Of a stretch of 64,000 nt of DNA, positions 1-7,927 are shown in pieces (position 1 is the stretch's first letter; each line of letters starts with the position of its first letter). The notes beneath the pieces were generated by a model. It was not told the DNA's origin, made no database searches, and was given only the letters and a program-made list of their open reading frames with translations. The DNA is from Tetragenococcus koreensis (lineage in GTDB: Bacteria; Bacillota; Bacilli; Lactobacillales; Enterococcaceae): NCBI RefSeq assembly GCF_003795145.1, contig NZ_CP027786.1, forward strand, positions 992,001 to 1,056,000, written 5' to 3'. The position numbers and the translations under genes are program-made.

Positions 1-350
1 TTATCCGCCGACATATGATGAGAGTAGATGTAATTTTTTTCTGGATTGGTCAAATGATAACCTCTCGGAAATGTTAAGTGATAAACAAAGGGAGAGTAAG
101 TACTTAAAGAATGAAGCATTACTGCAGTTTCATGAGAATATACGCCTTTAGAAAACCGTAACTGGGTTGTATATAGTTCATCAGAGTAAGAATTATCTAA
201 GAGGTAAATGCCACCCTCAAGTTTGATGAGATCGCCACGTAAATGGGCCTTTCTTATCGATTCCTTCGTTAACCCATTTTCTACTGCCTGATCTAAAGTA
301 AGAATCCCATTATGTTCTATAAAGATATTTTTTACTCTTTTTGTTAACAC
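1..350 (-). CDS. AbiEi-type antitoxin / transcriptional regulator, partial (3' end outside window)
   Basis: The reading frame opens at a GTG (350-348) about 8 bases after a GAGGTG ribosome site and stays open for 116 codons to the window edge. The first ~50 residues look like a winged-helix domain (ILTLDQAVENGLTKESIRKAHLRGDLIKLEGGIYLL). The next stretch, KGVYSHETAVMLHSLSTYSPFVYHLTFPRGYH, is typical of AbiEi family type IV antitoxins. In AbiE systems this protein represses its own operon and counteracts the nucleotidyltransferase-like AbiEii. The abiEii partner would lie immediately to the left, outside the window. The palindrome just upstream (400-434) fits autoregulation. The family call is firm; toxin activity cannot be judged here. 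Confidence 0.75.
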   Translation of the reverse strand, partial: MLTKRVKNIFIEHNGILTLDQAVENGLTKESIRKAHLRGDLIKLEGGIYLLDNSYSDELYTTQLRFSKGVYSHETAVMLHSLSTYSPFVYHLTFPRGYHLTNPEKNYIYSHHMSAD

Positions 351-399
351 TACGCTTCACCTCTTTCAACATACTTACTTAACCTTATCAAAAAATAGC

Positions 400-434
400 G
401 TAGTATAAAATGCAATTGTTGCATACTATACTAC
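400..434. promoter_or_regulatory. Imperfect palindrome upstream of the AbiEi-type gene, probable operator
   Basis: Two 16-base arms (400-415 and 419-434) match at 14 of 16 positions around a 3-base centre. The outer parts read GTAGTAT and ATACTAC. The site lies 50-85 bases upstream of the GTG start and overlaps AT-rich promoter-like sequence. AbiEi proteins are known to bind inverted repeats in their own promoter, so this is the natural candidate; the assignment is inference. Confidence 0.5.
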
Positions 435-606
435 AAAAAATTCTGGTTGTTTATTAGTAGACTATTTAATCATACTGTACTTATGATGCACAATAATAAA
501 AAATTACCTTTTTTCACTCCTGTTTATACTTTTTGATATCATCAGAATATTTTTTTATTAATGTCGGACTATAAGATTTAGTTCCTTTTTCCTGCCTTAC
601 TTTTCT

Positions 607-1161
607 TCAAATAATAGAAGCGACTTTCATTTTATTTGTATATTCATTAGAACTAGGGTCATCACAAAAATCTCTAACAAAATTATTCCATTGATAAGTT
701 CTCTCTTCTTCATTATCAATGACGTTTTCCTTATTTTGTGATTCTAAATAAGCATTAATTATACCCTTAATAGTTGCGTCATAGTCCTTCGTTCTTTCCA
801 CCTCTCTTAGCTTAATTGCCATTGCTTTTTTGAAAGAAAAATTTTTTACTTGAAAATAATTCGAAAAGAACTTCCGAGCTTCATTATTGAACGAAAAACC
901 ATTCTCAAGTAGTTTAGTATCTTCTTTCATGTCTTCAGCCTTTATTTTTTGTTTGGATCTTTCTCTTCTTCTCCTTGGCTTAAGAGACTCTGCCGGCTCT
1001 CCTTCAAGAAGACTTACAATATACTTCGTTAACTCTGCTTTCGTTCCATACGTTGGCAAACAATTTTTTCTGCAAATATCTACCAATTCTTCTTTATACC
1101 AGTAATAATCAAGAAAAGTTTTGCTGCTCATTTTAGCCGTAAATTCTGGTCTAACTGTCAT
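607..1161 (-). CDS. SAP domain protein with DUF6434-like C-terminus
   Basis: 184 residues. Residues ~20-50 (ELVDICRKNCLPTYGTKAELTKYI) form a SAP motif, a helix-bend-helix that binds nucleic acid. A basic linker (KPRRRRERSKQKIK, ~61-74) follows. The C-terminal part (~90-150; NEARKFFSNYFQVKNFSFKKAMAIKLREVE) matches the domain usually annotated DUF6434 in streptococcal and enterococcal SAP proteins. The start at MTVRPEF is preceded by a GGAG-containing ribosome site. The protein probably binds DNA or RNA, but no specific function is known. It stands alone between the AbiEi-like gene and an empty 350-base stretch. Confidence 0.75.
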   Translation of the reverse strand: MTVRPEFTAKMSSKTFLDYYWYKEELVDICRKNCLPTYGTKAELTKYIVSLLEGEPAESLKPRRRRERSKQKIKAEDMKEDTKLLENGFSFNNEARKFFSNYFQVKNFSFKKAMAIKLREVERTKDYDATIKGIINAYLESQNKENVIDNEEERTYQWNNFVRDFCDDPSSNEYTNKMKVASII

Positions 1162-1512
1162 CCCTACTCACTCCACGTTTATTTAATAGCTAAGCGTAAA
1201 TTGTACTAGGTCTTCCTGGTCGACAAATAAATGCAAGTAACGGAGTAAAGCTCACCATTCTTTTATTCGAAAACGGAATCATGAAGAATAGTTTAGAAAA
1301 AGCTTATCCAAGAATCCAATTATGGAGAAAGAATTTGAAAAGTTTTGTCTGAAATGCAAGAGCATAATTTTCAATTTATCAGATCAAGAGTCGATCAACC
1401 TCTTATCCTTTGTCTTTGCTCAGTAACCTTGCATTATCTATCAAAGATAGCGTTCATTTCAATTATTTTATCATTTCTGCTATACTTTGTATAACGCTTA
1501 CAAAAAGGGAGT
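1162..1512. other. Intergenic stretch without a recognised gene
   Basis: About 350 AT-rich bases. I see no complete open frame, RNA gene or hairpin-plus-T-run terminator. A TATACT box near 1482 could be the -10 element of the CPBP protease gene that follows. A weak resemblance of 1186-1240 to an ISLre2 end was noted but not accepted. Confidence 0.4.
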
Positions 1513-2130
1513 GTGGTCAACTTGTTTATTCAGTCAGTCATAGATGCATTGGTTCAACTAGTCATTTTCGCTGTTATCCCTTTCTTGTACTGGGCATTAA
1601 AATTCAAAAACCAAGAAAATTTTTTCCAATGGATCGGGTTAAAAAAACCAGTATTCCACAATAAGTCTAAGTCCATTATTTTTTCAGCGCTGACTTTTGC
1701 AATACTACTTCTTCCTGGAATGCTCTTACTCTTTGTTATTGATGACAAAACAATGATTGCCAATGCTCAGTTTGCTACTAAGGGATGGCAAAGTATTGGG
1801 GGTATTTTGATTTATAGTATAATCCAGACAGGCTTATCTGAAGAATTATTATTTCGTGGCTTCTTCTTGAAAATCTTTTCCAATCTGTGGGGGCTAGGCA
1901 TAGGTAGCTTTGTTCAAGCTTTGCTATTTGGACTATTACATGGCGTGATTTTGTTTGCCTCACTAAATTTCTTTTTGGTCATTACCATCATTGTATTTTC
2001 TACTTTAGCTGGTTGGCTTATGAGTTATGTAAATAATACCCTTGGAAACGGCTCGATCTTGCCAAGCTGGTTTATTCATAGTTCCATGAACATTATTTCT
2101 TCCTTGCTTCTGGCTTTTAACTTCCTATGA
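1513..2130 (+). CDS. CPBP family intramembrane glutamic endopeptidase (Abi/CAAX-protease type)
   Basis: 205 residues with about six hydrophobic segments. It carries the three family motifs: E110-E111xxxR115 (SEELLFRG), FxxxH143 (FGLLHG) and H189xxxN193 (FIHSSMN). These form the glutamate-based active site of CPBP proteases inside the membrane. Bacterial members act in peptide or bacteriocin maturation, bacteriocin immunity or sigma-factor signalling; no bacteriocin gene is adjacent, so its role is open. The GTG at 1513 lies only two bases from AAGGGAG, so the TTG at 1522, about 10 bases away, may be the real start. It is followed directly by a convergent acetyltransferase gene. Confidence 0.85.
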   Translation: MVNLFIQSVIDALVQLVIFAVIPFLYWALKFKNQENFFQWIGLKKPVFHNKSKSIIFSALTFAILLLPGMLLLFVIDDKTMIANAQFATKGWQSIGGILIYSIIQTGLSEELLFRGFFLKIFSNLWGLGIGSFVQALLFGLLHGVILFASLNFFLVITIIVFSTLAGWLMSYVNNTLGNGSILPSWFIHSSMNIISSLLLAFNFL

Positions 2131-2144
2131 TAAAAGTCCAACTT

Positions 2145-2621
2145 TTATTTTACATTATTCATTACAATAAAGTTATGTTCTCCCCCGTTCGTTTTTTGCA
2201 GTTTTTCAGTTACGTAGTTAAAACCAACTTGTTCGTAAACTTTTAATGCCCGTTGGTTAAAGTCAGCAACAGAGAGCCAGACCACTTGGCCGGAATAATT
2301 TCCCTTTAAATATTCAATGATTACTTTGACAAACCTTTCTCCCAGTCCTTTTCCAGTCAATTCCGGTTTCATGCCAAGACCTAATTCAATTTCATTTGTC
2401 GTGGGTTCTTTTGGGAATACACAGAAAAAACCAATAAGTTCTTGGTCTTTTGTTATTGAAAAAAATTTATCTCCACGTGCTAATGGGTCAATCATTTCAT
2501 CATAATCTTCTTTATCAGCAGTCATATCATAAAAATCGTAAGGCGCTGGATATTTCCAATAGTCCGCAATTTCGTCCGCTTCTTTTTGACTCCTCTTTTT
2601 TATTTGTAGGTTATCAAACAT
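2145..2621 (-). CDS. GNAT family N-acetyltransferase
   Basis: A single-domain acetyltransferase of 158 residues from the chosen ATG at 2621, which sits 8 bases after AAAGGGGA. An in-frame extension to 2657 lacks a ribosome site. The acetyl-CoA-binding motif A is visible as ELGLGMKPELTGKGLGERFV, where TGKGLG replaces the common R/QxxGxG/A, followed by motif B (ADFNQRALKVYEQVGFNYV). The substrate is not predictable. It converges on the CPBP protease gene with only 14 bases between stops. Confidence 0.85.
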   Translation of the reverse strand: MFDNLQIKKRSQKEADEIADYWKYPAPYDFYDMTADKEDYDEMIDPLARGDKFFSITKDQELIGFFCVFPKEPTTNEIELGLGMKPELTGKGLGERFVKVIIEYLKGNYSGQVVWLSVADFNQRALKVYEQVGFNYVTEKLQKTNGGEHNFIVMNNVK

Positions 2622-2857
2622 TAAGTTTTCCCCTTTAATTTTTTCAAAATTGTACAAGCTCTCACTCGACTCATATTATTATATGAATTAACTTCTGTTT
2701 TATTTATATCATAATAATTAGCTTTCCTCTACTTACTGCGGGAAAATGTTCCGGTTTGTTCGTTTATCCTAAAAGCTAATATATAATCGTCGCCTTTCAA
2801 CGATACTATTAAAATAACGTCTTTACTAAAAGTTCTCTCTGAAAGAAGGTAAACATA

Positions 2858-3544
2858 ATGAATACAAATGCAATTGCCATCGAATTACCGCTACGTGGGG
2901 AATGGTTCACAGAAGTTAGTCCAGGTGATCGTCTACCAAGTCATGGAACAAATCGTTTTGGACTACGGTACGCCTTTGATTTTATTCAAGTAGACTGGGA
3001 AAAACCAAAGCATCCCACTCACGATGAAAACAACTTTGGATATTTCACAAAAGGCATTCCGTTAGAAAGTTATTATTGTTTTGGTAAACCTGTCTACTCT
3101 CCTTTTTCAGGAGAAGTCGTTACTGTTGAAAATAACATGCTAGATGGAGAGAAAGCTTCTTGGGTTCAAGACCAGACTTCAGCAATCCGCAATTCACTCT
3201 TCTTTGATCCTAAAAGAGATGGGTTTGAAACTGTCGCTGGTAACTATGTAGTTATAAAAAAAGAAGACAAGATCTACGCAGTATTCTGTCATCTTCAATC
3301 TGACTCTATCGTAATTAAAGTAGGAGAAAAAGTTCAAAAAGGACAACGAATAGGAAATGTTGGACATACTGGAAATTCTACAGAGCCTCATCTACATTTT
3401 CATTTAGCAGATGCTGCCAACCCGGAAAATGCTCGTGGACTTCCTTTTGTTTTTGGACAATACGAAAAATACGAAAACTCAAAATGGCAAAAAGTAACAA
3501 ATGAAATTCCTGCTGCAAAAGATCATATACGGTTTGTAGGTTGA
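2858..3544 (+). CDS. M23 family metallopeptidase (LytM-like), no signal peptide
   Basis: 228 residues with an AAGAAGG ribosome site. The LytM fold is recognisable: RYAFDF with the zinc-ligand candidate D41, YSPFSGEVVTVENN, FCHLQ with H145, GQRIGNVGHTGNSTEPHLHFH with H178-H180-H182. M23 enzymes cut peptidoglycan cross-bridges. The canonical first HxxxD is changed to RYAFD, although a His lies upstream at position 29. There is no signal peptide or wall-binding domain, so the protein is either cytoplasmic or exported in an unusual way. It shares no operon with the acetyltransferase; a DUF4260 gene follows 56 bases downstream on the same strand. Confidence 0.8.
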   Translation: MNTNAIAIELPLRGEWFTEVSPGDRLPSHGTNRFGLRYAFDFIQVDWEKPKHPTHDENNFGYFTKGIPLESYYCFGKPVYSPFSGEVVTVENNMLDGEKASWVQDQTSAIRNSLFFDPKRDGFETVAGNYVVIKKEDKIYAVFCHLQSDSIVIKVGEKVQKGQRIGNVGHTGNSTEPHLHFHLADAANPENARGLPFVFGQYEKYENSKWQKVTNEIPAAKDHIRFVG

Positions 3545-3600
3545 TTTTGTGTCATGATATTATAAAAGAGTGCCATAAACAAAAGGAACGGAGCAACTTC

Positions 3601-3948
3601 ATGAATAAAAAAATCATCTACCTAGAAAATCTATTACTTTTGCTTTTTTGTATAATTTTTTACTTTAAGTCAGATCATTCTATTTTATTATTCGTTATTT
3701 TGTTCTTTTTACCAGACATATCGATTCTTTTTTATCTTGTAAATGAACAAATAGGAAGAATTGGTTATAATTTTTTTCACTCTTATAGCGTTCCACTATT
3801 GCTATTGAGCATAAATTTTATCTGGTTCTCTTCTTCCTTAATTACAGCAATCTTAGTGATTTGGGTCGCACATATTTCGTTAGATCGAGGCTTAGGTATG
3901 GGTTTAAAAGAAGAAACGTTCAAAAAAACGCACCTACAAAAATTATAA
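3601..3948 (+). CDS. DUF4260 family small membrane protein
   Basis: 115 residues from the ATG at 3601, which follows GGAACGGAG by 7 bases; the longer frame from 3541 overlaps the previous stop and lacks a ribosome site. There are four predicted hydrophobic stretches, and the conserved pattern GYNFFHSYSVPLLLL ... W-AHISLDRGLGMGLK is that of DUF4260. The function of the family is unknown. It may be cotranscribed with the M23 peptidase gene upstream. Confidence 0.8.
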   Translation: MNKKIIYLENLLLLLFCIIFYFKSDHSILLFVILFFLPDISILFYLVNEQIGRIGYNFFHSYSVPLLLLSINFIWFSSSLITAILVIWVAHISLDRGLGMGLKEETFKKTHLQKL

Positions 3949-4076
3949 ATTTACTAGGATAATTTTGGCTTATTGGATAAATATATCATTTGAAACAACT
4001 GTTGAAAATTGGAGAGTTTGCCATTCGAACAAAGCTTTTTGTATTAGCTTGTCAACATCATTACTGTAGTATAAAA

Positions 4077-4120
4077 ACAATCAAGATAAACCACTCTCTG
4101 AGTGAGTTATCTTGATTGTT
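4077..4120. terminator. Bidirectional hairpin terminator (module copy A)
   Basis: Arms AACAATCAAGATAA and TTATCTTGATTGTT pair over 14 bases around a GAG-rich loop. The hairpin is a diverged copy of the one at 5297-5343 and sits in the same position relative to the M24-type gene end. Confidence 0.7.
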
Positions 4121-4163
4121 TATTTATCATAATTTATTTTACGAACAAGTGGAACTCTGCTAA

Positions 4164-4198
4164 TTAACCAAGAATTAAATCTTTTAATTCAGTTGGGG
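4164..4198 (-). pseudogene. 3' remnant of a second M24 peptidase-like gene
   Basis: Read on the minus strand, the last codons encode PTELKDLILG followed by TAA, almost identical to the end of the M24-like protein at 5391 (GPTELEDLILG). The matching downstream sequence and terminator are also duplicated. The frame is cut at 4198, where sequence typical of an IS605-family right end begins (GGAAGCCCCAACT on the minus strand). Only about 11 codons survive. This marks copy A of a tandemly duplicated module. Confidence 0.75.
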
Positions 4199-4735
4199 CT
4201 TCCGGTGAACTACTCGCCACTTAGCTAAACCCAACGGTTCTTGACGCTTGAAGTAGGAGCTTCTTTGGAATAGAGCGTACTTACAAGTGTACATCTTTAC
4301 TCTCAGCGGTTTCTTCCTGTCTTGATGTCCACAGTCTGAACAGATTTGACTAGACGGAAACCATTTATCAACCTTGATTATTTCTCGTCCATACTAGCCA
4401 ACATTATACTGTAATAAAGGAATTTTTATACGCTTTATCTAAATTGAGTTGTGCGTTTGCTAAAGCAAGATTATCTACCTCTTTCGGAAATGGAAACTCC
4501 TTTTTATGTTTAGCGGACGTTGTAAAAATCATTTCTTTGAAGTTTCACTTTTAGTTTCTTCGTATGAATTCATTCGGTCGCCAAGCATTAGATTATAAAA
4601 CTTACGAACACAATCAAAAGACTTGGCAAAGAAAATTTCTTGCTCTTCTGTTGAATATAGTCTGAATTTATATGCTGTAATGCCGAACGAATCCCTCAGG
4701 GTTGAAATCGCATTCATTTTAGTGGGCTTTTTAAA
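4199..4735 (-). mobile_element. Degenerate IS200/IS605-family element with tnpB remnant
   Basis: An N-terminal TnpB segment is encoded at 4717-4529 (ITAYKFRLYSTEEQEIFFAKSFDCVRKFYNLML). A second piece follows at ~4520-4420 (FPKEVDNLALANAQLNLDKAYKN), then a zinc-ribbon piece at ~4400-4290 (VDKWFPSSQICSDCGHQDRKKPLRVKMYTCK). The central RuvC-like catalytic part is missing and the pieces are in different frames, so no active nuclease remains. The far end has the conserved right-end sequence GGCGAGTAGTTCACCGGAAG, from which TnpB guide RNAs derive. The element sits in the 3' end of the copy A M24-like gene. Confidence 0.75.
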
Positions 4736-4779
4736 AACTTTATCCTATAAACTATTCCAGACAATTTGTATCTAATAAA

Positions 4780-4998
4780 TCAATGCTTCTCGTTTAAAGC
4801 AATGATATTTTCAACATGTGTTTTTGATAAAGCTACAAATGCTGCAACTAGCCCGTGTAAAGCGTTAATATCTTGCATTGAAACATCTTTCCCCGGAAGA
4901 TGATCAAAGACAAACATATCTAAACATTTTACCAACTGATCCAGTGATAAACCACTTTGATAAATTTCAAAAAATAATTCTTTTTCTTCTTCTGACAT
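4780..4998 (-). CDS. Small acidic helical protein, copy A (unknown family)
   Basis: 72 residues from the ATG at 4998 (MSEEEKELFFEIYQSG), which follows GGAGG by 8 bases. An in-frame extension to 5031 would include the ribosome site. It is acidic and probably all-helical, with the conserved core DINALHGLVAAFVALSKTH. It is about 55% identical by eye to the protein at 7115-7339, and both genes have the same surroundings. I do not recognise the family. Its position next to an XRE regulator and an M24-like gene in two copies suggests these genes work together, but that is inference. Confidence 0.7.
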   Translation of the reverse strand: MSEEEKELFFEIYQSGLSLDQLVKCLDMFVFDHLPGKDVSMQDINALHGLVAAFVALSKTHVENIIALNEKH

Positions 4999-5083
4999 CA
5001 CAATCTCCTCCATTCTAAGTTTCGTTATCATAAACTAAACGAAAACATATTTACCTTATCGCAACTTATGTCTTTACCATACA

Positions 5084-5161
5084 TTTCTTTTTCAGAAACG
5101 TCAATAGAATATTATCGTAAAACGAAACTTTTTATTTCTTTTTCAGCTGTTTCGCTATAAT
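5084..5161 (+). promoter_or_regulatory. Copy A control region: two operator-like motifs and a promoter whose regulator gene is lost
   Basis: Two related 16-base motifs begin at 5084 (TTTCTTTTTCAGAAAC) and 5135 (TTTCTTTTTCAGCTGT), 51 bases apart. A TATAAT box follows at 5156. The same two motifs, with the same 51-base spacing and a TATAAT at the same distance, precede the XRE gene at 7928. In copy A no XRE frame follows; the sequence runs into the M24-like gene's terminator. The region therefore looks like the surviving promoter of a deleted regulator gene and the upstream region of the small protein gene. Confidence 0.6.
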
Positions 5162-5296
5162 AGTTGCTTAATCAGAAACAAAAGAAATCTCAAATAGGCC
5201 TGTTGTGATTTTAACTCTCTCGCATTACCAATTTAAGAGAGACAACGCTGAAGTCAGGCATTAGCACAACTTACACAGGAAATAACATTTCAGAAA

Positions 5297-5343
5297 AAAC
5301 AAGCAAGATAATTCACTCAAAGAGTAGATTATCTTGCTTGTTT
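5297..5343. terminator. Hairpin terminator downstream of the M24-like gene
   Basis: AAACAAGCAAGATAAT pairs with ATTATCTTGCTTGTTT around a short loop. It terminates the minus-strand M24-like gene and is the paralogous copy of 4077-4120. Confidence 0.75.
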
Positions 5344-5390
5344 AATTTATTTATTACAACTTATTTTACTAACAAGTGAGATCCTGCTAA

Positions 5391-6440
5391 TTAGCCAAGA
5401 ATTAAATCCTCTAATTCAGTTGGCCCTTCTGTTAGAATACGATACCCGTCTGAAGTGATTAAAACTGAATCTGAGTGACGGAAACCGCCCAATCCTTTCA
5501 CATAAAGACCTGGTTCTACTGAAATGACCATATTTTCAGTTAACAAATTATCATTTCCGCGAGAGATTGTAGGGTCTTCATGGTTATTTAAGCCTAAACC
5601 GTGTCCTGGACGGTGAAGAACCTTATCTGCTACACCGCGACTTTCCAAATAATCCATAACTTTCTCTTCAATGGAGCTAGCTTTAACGCCTGGACGTAAC
5701 ATATCTAGCATTATTTTTCTAGCTTCCATCATTATGTTGAAATATTCTTTTGCTTCTTCACTAGGTTCTTCAGTAAAGAAGGTACGTTCGCATTCAGCTG
5801 CATAACCATCTAATTTGAAGATAGCAATGTCAACGTTCGCTCCTTTTCCAATTACAGAATCTGCCTTGACGACACTGTGTGGCATATAACTGTAGTCAGC
5901 TGGCCAAACCGCGTTTTGTGTCCGATCGTGTGACTCCTTGAATTTATCCAAATCTTCTTGATGGTATTTGAAAGGAACTTGGAAAGTTTCACCGACCGTC
6001 GTTCCTGTTTTAACCATATCTAAAGTTGATCTTACAACAGAACTAGTTAGCTTAGCTACTGCTTCAATTTTTGCGACTTCATAATCACTTTTGATTGTAC
6101 GCAATTCTTTAACATAATCTGCGACGACCCAATGAGCATCTACTGAATTCGTTACAAATAGAGGTGAATTTTGTTCAATACCAATCTTATCTAATGGTTT
6201 CAGGTAGTCCTGCAAAACATCATACCAATTGTCGCCAGGTTTTGAAGTCACATCAAAATAAGTAGCTAAGTCATAATCTAGATAAGAAACATCTACGTGA
6301 GATTCTTCCAGTTTAGGAACAATGAATAGCGGTTTTTTATCTGGAAAAGCGATAAAAAAGAACGGCCTTTGTTCTGGACTGTATGCAATATTAGAAAAGT
6401 ACCAGATATCTTCAGGATCCGTTATCACATAGGCATCCAA
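5391..6440 (-). CDS. M24 family peptidase-like ('pita-bread') protein with altered metal site and probable 5' frameshift
   Basis: The open frame encodes 349 residues with an N-terminal creatinase-like domain and a C-terminal pita-bread domain. H280 (GHGLG) and E309 (SVEPGLY) are kept. The two aspartates and the last glutamate of metallo-prolidases align with I205 (D204 adjacent), E216 (AECERT) and S323 (FRHSDS), so the dimetal site looks incomplete, as in creatinase. The in-frame start here is a TTG at 6440 after AAAGGA. A good ATG with ribosome site lies at 6508, but the 24 codons between (METFETEL...KNLQALLKENS) are out of frame by one base, suggesting a single-base loss in an A-run. Either the gene is a pseudogene or translation restarts at the TTG. 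Confidence 0.7.
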   Translation of the reverse strand: MDAYVITDPEDIWYFSNIAYSPEQRPFFFIAFPDKKPLFIVPKLEESHVDVSYLDYDLATYFDVTSKPGDNWYDVLQDYLKPLDKIGIEQNSPLFVTNSVDAHWVVADYVKELRTIKSDYEVAKIEAVAKLTSSVVRSTLDMVKTGTTVGETFQVPFKYHQEDLDKFKESHDRTQNAVWPADYSYMPHSVVKADSVIGKGANVDIAIFKLDGYAAECERTFFTEEPSEEAKEYFNIMMEARKIMLDMLRPGVKASSIEEKVMDYLESRGVADKVLHRPGHGLGLNNHEDPTISRGNDNLLTENMVISVEPGLYVKGLGGFRHSDSVLITSDGYRILTEGPTELEDLILG

Positions 6441-6508
6441 GCTGTTTTCCTTTAGTAATGCTTGTAAGTTTTTATTTCGATTTTTAGTTCAGTTTCAAAA
6501 GTTTCCAT

Positions 6509-7114
6509 TTAAAACATCCTCTCTATTGTTTCGTGTGTTTTCATTCTTAAATATCTAACCAGTAGAGCTAAATCCTTATTATATTTTAGCAAAACTGTCC
6601 GTTTTAATACAAATTCAGTATAAAATGTATGCTACCTTTCAATCAACACCTTCTTTATATCAGACATGATTTCTCGTTTTTCTTAGAGAATAGCCTGTCT
6701 ACAAAAGAAAACTATTCAATTTTCCACAAAAAACTTATTATAAAGTTGTCTAGATAGCACTTTTGCTATTCTTAATTTGAAAAAGTTTCAATCACAGCTA
6801 TTAATTGACCATTATCAAGTAATCATGCTGCAACTAAGACTTTAGAAAATTTTTCCTACCCTTTTTTCTTATCATTTTTATCGAACAAACAAAAATGTTG
6901 AGGTTTATAAATGAAACCATTATTTTGTTAAATAAAATTATCTATGAATGCATTTATAGAAATTACGCTATGTGCCTATAAGTTGCCAATATTTAAAGAC
7001 TTAATACTGTCAGTTTTGCTAAAGTATTAAGTCTTTTCTTCTTGAGTTATTTAAAATTTTTTGTCTTGTCTTTCATAAGATTTTTGTCCAATACCTTTTC
7101 ACTATTAATGCTTA
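6509..7114. other. Intergenic stretch with one strong hairpin
   Basis: Six hundred AT-rich bases with no coding frame that I can support. The only clear structure is the hairpin at 6995-7037. Part of this region must hold the promoter of the M24-like gene, which would lie just upstream of 6508. Confidence 0.4.
6995..7037 (+). terminator. Hairpin terminator
   Basis: AAAGACTTAATACT (6995-7008) pairs with AGTATTAAGTCTTT (7023-7036), followed by T-rich sequence. It is 80 bases beyond the stop of the small protein gene at 7115, so it may end that transcript on the minus strand as well. Confidence 0.6.
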
Positions 7115-7339
7115 TCAGTCTAACAAATCATTAAAAGTAGTAATATCTTTAATATGACTTTTTGATAAAGCTATGAATGCTGACGTTAATCCATGCAGAG
7201 CATTAATATCTTCCATCGTAACATCTAGTCCAGAAAGTTGTTCAAGGACGAAAAGGTCTAAATACTGAATCAATTGGTCTAATTCAAAACCACTTTGGTA
7301 AACTGCACTAAATAATTGTCTTCTTTCTTCTTCAGTCAT
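7115..7339 (-). CDS. Small acidic helical protein, copy B (unknown family)
   Basis: 74 residues from the ATG at 7339, which follows GGAGGAG by 6 bases. It shares YQSG-x2-LDQL, the spacing to DINALHGL and FIALSKSHI with the copy A protein at 4780-4998. It is acidic and predicted helical with no signal peptide or membrane segment. The family is unknown to me. The divergent XRE gene at 7928 and the M24-like gene downstream form the full version of the module. Possible roles include an XRE co-factor or a toxin/antitoxin partner, but the sequence does not decide this. Confidence 0.7.
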   Translation of the reverse strand: MTEEERRQLFSAVYQSGFELDQLIQYLDLFVLEQLSGLDVTMEDINALHGLTSAFIALSKSHIKDITTFNDLLD

Positions 7340-7696
7340 CATTATCTCCTCCATTCTATTACTTTATTTCTCTCAATTGTTCTGAGTAACGATTGGCACA
7401 ACCATAGTGTTGCTCAGCTAATAAAATCACCGCAAAAACAGATCCTCAAATTGATTTGATTTGATCCAAGGTATATCACAAAAAGTGCATAGCCCATAAA
7501 TTGCGTCTTTTAACACAGTTACATCAACTTTGTGATCATCAATGTTTACAGTTTTTTATCCATTCCTCTCTTCCATCTGTTTATATTTTCTTGAGTTTTC
7601 CTTTCAATTAACTTGTTTACTTAGCGCTTTTCACAATTTTAATATAAACATGCTTTAAGAAAATAAGGTTATTTAAGTCTTTTATTTTCTCGTAAA

Positions 7697-7897
7697 TTTC
7701 TTTTTAAGAAACTTTATTTTTAGATTAAAATACTGATTTAAAGCCAAATTTAATATTTATAGTGGTTGATAGATTGTTTCTGTTTCTATTATTGCAACTA
7801 TTAACTCAAGGATATATTTCCCTTTTAGAAACGTCAATAGTTTTTTATTAAATATCGCAACTTATTATTTCTTTTTGAGCTACCGTGTTATTATAAT
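7697..7897 (+). promoter_or_regulatory. Copy B control region: three operator-like motifs and the XRE promoter
   Basis: Three 16-base motifs are visible: 7697-7712 (TTTCTTTTTAAGAAAC, a near-perfect palindrome), 7817-7832 (TTTCCCTTTTAGAAAC) and 7868-7883 (TTTCTTTTTGAGCTAC). The last two are 51 bases apart, as in copy A, and TATAAT follows at 7892. The motifs flank the XRE promoter and face the divergent small-protein gene, so autorepression by the XRE protein is the simplest reading. This is inferred from repeat structure only. Confidence 0.55.
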
Positions 7898-7927
7898 TGC
7901 GTAATTAGCAACGAAAGGAGCATAAAT

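Noticed and set aside
887-1105. 72-residue plus-strand ORF
   Set aside because: Antisense to the SAP-domain gene, which has clear domain similarity and a ribosome site.
1186-1260. Weak resemblance to an ISLre2 end in reverse orientation
   Set aside because: Only scattered matches to the end sequence, and the following bases do not match the IS interior.
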